Assembly (NCBI GenBank): GCA_007753675.1
Contig: CP036432.1
Coordinates: forward strand, 532,394-596,393
Reading direction: 5' to 3'
DNA: 64,000 nucleotides
Source: Stieleria magnilauensis
GTDB taxonomy: Bacteria; Planctomycetota; Planctomycetia; Pirellulales; Pirellulaceae
The stretch's first letter is position 1. Each line of letters begins with the position of its first letter. Shown here piece after piece: positions 58,273 to 64,000 of the stretch. A model generated the notes under the pieces. That model was given only the letters and a program-made list of their open reading frames with translations, was not told where the DNA came from and searched no databases. Both the position numbers and the translations under genes were made by a program.

Positions 58273-59847
58273 ATGGTAATCGCAGAACAAAAGACGCAGT
58301 TAAGAATCCTATTGATCGAAGATGATTGCGTTGATGGCGAGTCAGTCACGCGATCGCTGAACAAGGCGTTTCCCAATTGCGGCGTCCGGCGTGTGCGATG
58401 CTTGGGGGATGCAACCTCCGCGGTTGCTGCGTCTGAATTTGATGTGGTGCTCGCCGATTTGTCGCTGCCGGACAGCCGTGGACTGGAGTCCGTCGTCACC
58501 ATGGTGCAGGCCTGTCCCCAAAACCCTTTGATCGTTCTGACCGGGCACGCCGACGACGAGCTCTCGATCACGGCGATCGCCGAAGGGGCACAAGATTATC
58601 TGGTCAAGGGACGCATCAGCCCGGAATTGCTGCAGCGTTCGATTCGTTATGCCATTCAACGGCATGCGATGTTGCGACACAACGACCATCTCTTGGAAAC
58701 ACTGCGCCAGCGTGATCTGCTGCTGCAAAACAAGAATCAGAAACTCGAAAAGGCCTGTAAGACGGCACAGAAGTTCGTCGACAATGTTTCGCACGAGTTC
58801 CGCACACCTCTGACGGTGATCATGGAATATGCCTCGCTGCTTGCCGATGGCATCGCCGGGCCGGTCAGCGAAGAGCAGGCAAAGTTGCTCGGGGTGATCG
58901 ACGATCGGGCCAGCGATCTGAACAACATGGTCGACGACATGCTGGACGTCAGCAAGTTGGAATCGGGCTTGCTGGGGGCGTCGCGTTCACCGTGCACCGT
59001 GGCCGACATCATTGATCATGTGCTGCCGGCGATCCGACGCAAAGCGATCGTTCGCGAGGTTCATCTGGATGTTGAAATTGATGAGAACTTGCCGGACGTG
59101 TTTTGTGACCCCGCCAAGGTCGGTCGGGTCATCGTCAATCTGGCCATCAACGCGATCAAGTTCACTCGCAATCCCGGCCGCGTTTGTATTTCCGCGCGAC
59201 AGCATGGTGAAAACGACATCTCCATCGCCGTCTCGGACAACGGCGTCGGCATTCCCGCAGACCGTCAACGCGAGATCTTTCAGCGGTTTGCACAGGTCAA
59301 GACGGAGATCCGCGACAGCACCAAGGGGTTTGGATTGGGGTTGAACATCGCTCAGGAGTTGGTGGATCTGAATTTCGGCAAGATGGATGTCGAAAGCACC
59401 GAAGGCGAGGGCAGTTCCTTCAGTTTTACGCTGCCGATCAACTGCCCCGTTGAAGTCACGCGGCGCTTCACCAGCCGTCTGGCGGCGGGACAAGAAGGGA
59501 CCGGCGAGGTTTCCGCGATCGCGATCGCGATCGAAGACGACACCAACGAATCGGTGATGCGTGACGTCGAACGCTTCCTGGTTCACCTGTTGCGACAAAA
59601 CGATTTGATCTTCGCACTGCCCAATCGGCAATGGTTGCTGTTGGTGTCCGTGCCCTCCATCGCGATGGACGATTTTCTGACGCGATTGAACAAGGAACGT
59701 GTGCAGATCAACCGCAATCGTCCGCGTGGCCCGCTGCCCGAATTTCAAGTCCGAGTCGAAGGCACCTGGAACGTCGCAGAGCGGGCAGAGGACATCGTTC
59801 AGATGGTCGATCAACAACTCGGTGAAGAGAATTACTGTGTCGCATGA
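58273..59847 (+). CDS. Soluble receiver-histidine kinase with degenerate GGDEF-like C-terminus
   Basis: 524 residues from the ATG at 58273; the preceding frame is spacer. N-terminal receiver (LLIEDDCVDGES, Asp62 in VVLADLSLPDSRG, Lys in DYLVKGRIS), coiled coil, HisKA with His174 in DNVSHEFRTPL, and HATPase with NLAINAIKFTRN, DNGVGIP and GFGLGLNIAQ. The last 100 residues (from about 425) follow the GGDEF fold pattern: MRDVERFLVHLLRQNDLIFA, then PNRQWLLLVS where GGDEF would lie. The catalytic motif is lost, so no cyclic-di-GMP synthesis is expected. No membrane segment: input must come from phosphorylation of the receiver. It overlaps the next gene by 11 bases. Confidence 0.88.
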   Translation: MVIAEQKTQLRILLIEDDCVDGESVTRSLNKAFPNCGVRRVRCLGDATSAVAASEFDVVLADLSLPDSRGLESVVTMVQACPQNPLIVLTGHADDELSITAIAEGAQDYLVKGRISPELLQRSIRYAIQRHAMLRHNDHLLETLRQRDLLLQNKNQKLEKACKTAQKFVDNVSHEFRTPLTVIMEYASLLADGIAGPVSEEQAKLLGVIDDRASDLNNMVDDMLDVSKLESGLLGASRSPCTVADIIDHVLPAIRRKAIVREVHLDVEIDENLPDVFCDPAKVGRVIVNLAINAIKFTRNPGRVCISARQHGENDISIAVSDNGVGIPADRQREIFQRFAQVKTEIRDSTKGFGLGLNIAQELVDLNFGKMDVESTEGEGSSFSFTLPINCPVEVTRRFTSRLAAGQEGTGEVSAIAIAIEDDTNESVMRDVERFLVHLLRQNDLIFALPNRQWLLLVSVPSIAMDDFLTRLNKERVQINRNRPRGPLPEFQVRVEGTWNVAERAEDIVQMVDQQLGEENYCVA

Positions 59848-60220
59848 CTCCAAGATTGTAGTGATTGATGATGATCGGGGAATCGTTCTCGGTGTGCAGA
59901 TGCGTTTGGCGCACGCGGGATACGAGGTGCACGTCGCCTACGACGGTGCCGAAGGGCTGGAACTGATCCGGTCGGAGAACCCCGATCTGGTGTTGCTCGA
60001 TGTGCAGATGCCAAACCTGGACGGGTTGGCGGTGTTGAAGACGCTTCAGGATGACCCCGACACCGTCACGCCGCCGGTGATCATGCTGTCGGCCAGCCTG
60101 CAGGATCGGCAGACAGCCCTCGATGCCGGTGCCCACTACTTCTTGACCAAGCCCTATCGCAGCAGCGATCTGTTGGACGCCGTGACGTCCGTGTTCAGCG
60201 TGCCGGCCGGAACGGGCTGA
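59837..60220 (+). CDS. Single-domain response regulator
   Basis: 127 residues, starting at the GTG at 59837 inside the end of the receiver-kinase gene (11-base overlap, GAAGAGA 7 bases upstream). An ATG seven bases on is out of frame. Receiver only: VVIDDDRGIVLG, Asp55 in LVLLDVQMPNLDGL, PVIMLSASLQDRQ and Lys in HYFLTKPYRSSD. The overlap indicates coupled expression and that the preceding kinase is its likely phosphate donor. No output domain. Confidence 0.9.
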   Translation: MSHDSKIVVIDDDRGIVLGVQMRLAHAGYEVHVAYDGAEGLELIRSENPDLVLLDVQMPNLDGLAVLKTLQDDPDTVTPPVIMLSASLQDRQTALDAGAHYFLTKPYRSSDLLDAVTSVFSVPAGTG

Positions 60221-60298
60221 GACCATGAGCAACCGCCCCTTTTTATCTGTCCAAGGTCCTCGGGCTTTCGACACACCAGCCGACCGATGGAGAATCAA

Positions 60299-61243
60299 AT
60301 GAGTCAGAAACAAATCCTAATCGCCGATGACGATCAAGACCTGCTGGAACTACTCAGCGTCCGTTGCAAACAATTGGGCTTGGATGTGATCACGTCCGGC
60401 GACGCCATGGATGCACTGGCCAACGCCGACTACTACGCGCCGCAGATCGCGCTGTTGGATGTTCGCATGCCGGGAGGAAACGGCGTCAGCGTTTCGGAGA
60501 TGATGGCCACAGACGAACGCTTGAGCCAAACGTCGGTGATTGTGATGACCGGTGATCCGAATGAAAAGATTCAGCAGCGTTGTCACGAAATGCGGGCACA
60601 TCTGGTCAAGAAGGACCAACAGATCTGGACTCGGCTGGAACCCCTCTTGAAATCGTTACTGGAAGAAGAGACCGAGCACCACGCGACACCATTGGTTGCG
60701 TTTTCCGACGCCCAACAGACACCCGAGGCCGAGGACAATCAATCGCTGTTGTCGATGCTGGAGGATTGGGGATGGCTGGATGACGATTCACAGCCGACTG
60801 CTAGCGACGAAGAAGCGGTCGCCGGTGGCACGCCCTGGGTGTTGGCGATCGACGATGACCCCGATTTTTCGATCGGGCTGCAAAAGCGATTGCTCAGCGT
60901 CGGCGTGCAATTGGTGCGGGCCTATCGGGGCATGGACGGCTATCGCAGCGCCTTTCAAAGCCGCCCCGAAGCGATCTTGCTGGACTATCAAATGCCGGAC
61001 GGAAATGGCGAGTACATCCTGCGTCGTTTGAAGGAATCTTCGGCCACCGACTCGGTACCCGTCATCGTGGTGACCGGTATGCGTGACGCGTCGCTGAAGC
61101 GTCGAATGCTCGCCGGCGGAGCAAGCGACTTTCTGACCAAACCGGTTTCCTGGGGCCAATTGAAGCGGTCACTGGTTCAATACACCGACCTCGACCTTCG
61201 CACACGCATCGTCCCCGAGGCAATGGCCTGCTCGGCCGAGTAG
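60299..61243 (+). CDS. Double-receiver response regulator
   Basis: 314 residues from the ATG at 60299, chosen because GGAG lies 6 bases upstream; an ATG four codons earlier overlaps that site. Receiver 1 has LIADDDQDLLEL, Asp54 in IALLDVRMPGGNG, VIVMTGDPNEK and Lys in HLVKKDQQ. An acidic linker of about 70 residues follows. Receiver 2 has AIDDDPDFSIGL, Asp229 in AILLDYQMPDGNGEY, VIVVTGMRDASLK and Lys in DFLTKPVSW. No third domain. Tandem receivers can act as phosphate sinks or adaptors. It stands 78 bases after the previous receiver and ends the plus-strand signalling run. Confidence 0.9.
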   Translation: MSQKQILIADDDQDLLELLSVRCKQLGLDVITSGDAMDALANADYYAPQIALLDVRMPGGNGVSVSEMMATDERLSQTSVIVMTGDPNEKIQQRCHEMRAHLVKKDQQIWTRLEPLLKSLLEEETEHHATPLVAFSDAQQTPEAEDNQSLLSMLEDWGWLDDDSQPTASDEEAVAGGTPWVLAIDDDPDFSIGLQKRLLSVGVQLVRAYRGMDGYRSAFQSRPEAILLDYQMPDGNGEYILRRLKESSATDSVPVIVVTGMRDASLKRRMLAGGASDFLTKPVSWGQLKRSLVQYTDLDLRTRIVPEAMACSAE

Positions 61244-61639
61244 CGGGCGATCCATCGCCCCGCGGAGTTAGTCTCAGTGGGTGCGGAGCCGCGGAAACCC
61301 TCCCCTCGCTGCGCTCGACCCTCCCAGGGGCATTGGAATTTACACATCTTTTGCATGTCAGATCTGTTCGGAGTGGATGGCTTCGGCCAACGGCCGTTTA
61401 CATCCATAGCCTTGGGAATCGCCCAAGGTCCGCTTTGGGCAAAAAGGGACTGTGTAGATACCAACGCCCGGGGCGACAGTGACGAAAATCCTTTAGGATC
61501 AGCGACTTAAAAAACTGCACGACCTCCAAACGGGAGGGGGCCTGCTTAACTTGATGCGTATGCCCGCCGGATTCTATGCGATCGCTCTGCCGGCGACGCG
61601 CTGGCCTCGTATTTGGGATTCACGCCCCGTGGTCGTCGA
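61244..61639. other. Convergent intergenic region
   Basis: No gene is supported in these 396 bases between two convergent signalling genes. Small inverted pairs occur, for example CCTTGGG/CCCAAGG near 61409-61427 and CCTCC/GGAGG near 61529-61543, and one may end transcription, but none has a good U-run. Confidence 0.35.
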
Positions 61640-63253
61640 TCAATCGATCGTTGCCGTTGATCGATCGTCTTGCACGATCTGTTGATACGCCGCATCGATT
61701 TCCTTGATGGGACTTTGCAAGCTCCAGATGCCGCGGGTTTGGATGCCGATGTCAAAGGCCGGATTGGCAGCACGCACTTCGGTCAATCGTGCGATGTCAT
61801 CGGTTGCCTTCTTCAAGCGTGCGTCGACATTGGGGAAAATCGAACTGGTCGCCAGCCACCACTGTGCATCGGAGGCTTGAATGAGCAGTTCGTGGTTTTC
61901 GGTCAGGAAGGTCAACAACAGTTCGCTGTCGCGTTTTTCCGCCGGCGTGCATTGATCGTTCAGGTGGAACGAGAGAAGTTGGACGTACTGCATCGGTGCG
62001 GATTGCAGTTCCAGCCAACGCGGAAAGATCTGACCGCTGCCCACGACCGGAAGGCTGAACCAGAAAATCGATCCCATGCCGGGTTCGGATTCGACGTGCA
62101 GTTCGCCGAGATTGAGTCGGCAGAAACGGGCGGCGATGGACAAGCCCAGTCCCAACAGTTTGTCATCGGGATCAGTCGTCAGCCCCGGTCTGGCGAAGCG
62201 GGCGGCGAGTTGATCACGCTGTCGGGGTTGGATGCCGATCCCATCGTCGTTGACCCCGATTCGAATGTGTTGATCGGGTTCATCGTAACGAACCCAAATC
62301 CGTACGTTCCCCGAATCGCTGCAGGCATTGATGGCGTTGACGGCCAGGCAGACCAGGACACGACAGACCTTTTGGCCGTCGCAGTACGCGATCGGGGTTT
62401 CGATTTGCGATTGAATTTCCAAATTCACGTTCCGCATCGCGGCTCGTTGCTCAATCGTTTCACGAACCGAGTCAATGATCTCTCGGACGTCACAGGGCCG
62501 GCGACAGATGTCGAGCAATCCCGAATCGAGTTTGCTCGAATCGAGCAAGTCATCCAATTTGTTGTTCACGTCGTCGGCTCGAATCAATGCTTTTTCCAAC
62601 ATTGCGGCCTGTTCCAGATTGATCCGGCCGGCCAATCCCTCGCGGACGATCGAGACGTGTTCTTTGATGACGGTCAATGGATTGCGGATGTCGTGCGAGG
62701 CTTTGGCCAAGAATTCGTGCGCCGTTTGGTGCATTCGTTCCAATTTCCGGTTGTCCTGCTCCCTCAATTCGGCTTGTTCGCGCAGCAGCCGATGGCTGGC
62801 TTGCAGTTCCTCGGTGACCCGGCTCATTTCATTGATAGACTGTTGCCGCTGGACGGCATGTTCGATCGCTTTACGTGTCCAGCTGCTGTTGGCGAGGCCT
62901 TTGGGCAGAAAGTCTTGTGCACCGGCATGAAGGATTTCCCACTCGACCGCTTCATCGTCTAGCCCGGTCAGGACCAGAATCGGGACATCATCACACTTCG
63001 CTTTCAATCGCGTGACGGTTTCCAGGCCACTTGAGTCGGGCAGGCTCAGGTCGGTCAGAATGACGTCAAAGTAGCGGAGGTCCAGTTCTTGAAGGGCTGC
63101 GCCCAGCGATGTCGCATGTGAGAGCGAGATTCGCTTTCGTCCGTGACGCAAGTTTTTCGAGACTTGCAAGAAATCGAGATCATTGTCCTCGACGACAAGC
63201 ACGCTGAGCACCGAGTCTGAATCCGCCGCGGAGGGGTGCGGCGAATTCGACAT
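61640..63253 (-). CDS. Soluble receiver-histidine kinase with degenerate GGDEF-like C-terminus, paralogue
   Basis: 537 residues from the ATG at 63253 (MSNSPHPSAADSDSVLS); another in-frame ATG at 63331 would add 26 residues. Same domain order as the gene at 58273: receiver (VLVVEDNDLDFLQ, Asp68 in VILTDLSLPDSSG, Lys in DFLPKGLAN), coiled coil, HisKA with His187 in AKASHDIRNPL, and HATPase with DDGIGIQ and LLGLGLSIA. In the ATPase N-box the usual Asn is kept (LAVNAINACSD) but the region is diverged. The last 110 residues again look GGDEF-like without the motif (LLIQASDAQWWLATS). It is convergent with the plus-strand signalling run and probably takes part in the same relay. Confidence 0.85.
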   Translation of the reverse strand: MSNSPHPSAADSDSVLSVLVVEDNDLDFLQVSKNLRHGRKRISLSHATSLGAALQELDLRYFDVILTDLSLPDSSGLETVTRLKAKCDDVPILVLTGLDDEAVEWEILHAGAQDFLPKGLANSSWTRKAIEHAVQRQQSINEMSRVTEELQASHRLLREQAELREQDNRKLERMHQTAHEFLAKASHDIRNPLTVIKEHVSIVREGLAGRINLEQAAMLEKALIRADDVNNKLDDLLDSSKLDSGLLDICRRPCDVREIIDSVRETIEQRAAMRNVNLEIQSQIETPIAYCDGQKVCRVLVCLAVNAINACSDSGNVRIWVRYDEPDQHIRIGVNDDGIGIQPRQRDQLAARFARPGLTTDPDDKLLGLGLSIAARFCRLNLGELHVESEPGMGSIFWFSLPVVGSGQIFPRWLELQSAPMQYVQLLSFHLNDQCTPAEKRDSELLLTFLTENHELLIQASDAQWWLATSSIFPNVDARLKKATDDIARLTEVRAANPAFDIGIQTRGIWSLQSPIKEIDAAYQQIVQDDRSTATID

Positions 63254-63623
63254 CTTTCCCAAGGGCACGACGGGTTCCACCCTGTCAAAGGGGGGACGGT
63301 CGGGCAGCTGAGGGGAATGCGAATTGATCATGCAGCGGTCTTGGTCGAATGAATGGATGGGCCAAAGACGGGGAAGGATCAGCTGGCCGCGTGTTCGATT
63401 GCCGCCGTGCATCAAGGCGATGAACGCTGCTCATGGAGGAGTCTGTCCATCTCAAAACTGTAAGCCTCAAACAACAGGGTGCAAAACGAAACCGCGGATG
63501 CTATTTTAGCTTCTCGTAATATTAGACTTTCACAGATGGCTGTTTCCCCTCAGCTGCGGGTTTGTCCTCGTCACTCTGGGGTACATTCAGTCTCGCCCCC
63601 TGTCCTACCAAGGCTCCCCTGAG
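63254..63623. other. Divergent intergenic region, locally AT-richer
   Basis: No gene is supported in these 370 bases. The AT-rich stretch around 63500-63530 (including GTAATATTAGACT) is a plausible promoter zone for the methyltransferase gene or the kinase gene, but no -35/-10 pair can be assigned. Confidence 0.3.
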
Positions 63624-64000
63624 ATGAGTGTTTGTAAACGATCGAAATGTGCGGGCGAAAAGATCCCGGTTGAAACGTCGTCTCGGTTCGCCCGGGCGGC
63701 AGTTTCGCTCAGGCTGGTGGTCGCGTTTGTGTCGGTTACCTTGGTCGGACTCACATCGGCGTTTGCCCAAGACGCGACCGTGGTGGCCGAGCAGAGTGTC
63801 AAACCCGGGATCAACGATGAGTTTGTCGACCCCGAGTTAGATGTCAGTAAATGGATGGGGCGATTCGAAGTCGAAAGCCGCGAAGTCTATGCGGGGCGTC
63901 AGGATGTGTTGGAGGCTTGCGACATCAAACCGGGGCAAAGCGTCGCCGACATTGGTGCCGGTACCGGTTTCTACAGCCGTCTGTTCGCCGACGCCGTGGG
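63624..64000 (+). CDS. Exported SAM-dependent methyltransferase (3' end outside window)
   Basis: Starts at the ATG at 63624 and is open to the window end; 125 codons are seen. The first 50 residues are a long signal peptide: a basic start, then [20 protein letters not shown] with cleavage likely after AFA. The mature protein has [40 protein letters not shown] and class I motif [20 protein letters not shown], which binds S-adenosylmethionine. Motif I follows IKPGQS, as in the O-methyltransferase/UbiE-like group. An exported methyltransferase is odd because SAM is cytoplasmic; families of this type occur in planctomycetes and proteobacteria. Substrate unknown. Confidence 0.82.
   Translation, partial: MSVCKRSKCAGEKIPVETSSRFARAAVSLRLVVAFVSVTLVGLTSAFAQDATVVAEQSVKPGINDEFVDPELDVSKWMGRFEVESREVYAGRQDVLEACDIKPGQSVADIGAGTGFYSRLFADAV

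Noticed and set aside
61670..62962. 430-codon open frame antisense to the receiver-kinase
   Set aside because: Shadow frame of a gene with clear REC, HisKA and HATPase motifs.

Overview
The window is chromosomal DNA from a planctomycete, most likely a Rhodopirellula-like member of the Pirellulaceae. Three things point there. Gene families include a Tat-exported Gfo/Idh/MocA oxidoreductase, DUF11-type and zinc-ribbon giant proteins, a J-like domain protein and multihaem CXXCH proteins. The DNA is GC-rich with long antisense open frames. Intergenic regions are full of short hairpin and heptamer repeats. The assignment rests on recognition, not on a database search.

Layout: 1-5.7 kb holds the end of a multihaem cytochrome-like gene, a Pro-rich exported protein, aconitase (acnA) and a small TPR protein. 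5.8-12 kb holds a very large DUF11 exported protein, an IS4-family insertion sequence in a repeat-rich patch, and a Gly-rich exported protein. 12-17 kb carries DNA repair (mutS, uvrB). 17-23 kb carries a GMC oxidoreductase, an MFS transporter and a Gfo/Idh/MocA oxidoreductase. 23-33 kb holds a PafA/Dop-like amidoligase with inserted membrane segments, an S1-domain protein and several planctomycete-type unknown proteins, one with two internal repeat arrays. 33-37 kb holds cysK and korB/korA. 37-46 kb is a long minus-strand run, purA-uppS-cdsA-phoH-pgpH-ybeY-corC, with overlapping genes (nucleotide synthesis, lipid carrier and phospholipid synthesis, RNA maturation, envelope). 46-49 kb is cysD-cysNC (sulfate activation), which feeds the same cysteine pathway as cysK. 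49-53 kb has a beta-lactamase-fold serine hydrolase and glycogen phosphorylase.

53.8-63.3 kb is a dense signalling island: a periplasmic solute-binding protein, a membrane histidine kinase, two soluble receiver-kinases and four receiver-only proteins (seven REC domains in total). No DNA-binding output domain is visible anywhere in it. Both soluble kinases appear to end in the same degenerate GGDEF-like domain. The window closes on the start of an exported SAM-dependent methyltransferase.

The best candidates for undescribed biology are the membrane-inserted PafA/Dop-like protein and the output-less receiver/kinase island that begins with a solute-binding protein. At the DNA level, two long hairpins of unrelated sequence share one design: 29-bp arms, each arm carrying an internal direct repeat. 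No tRNA, rRNA or CRISPR array was seen.
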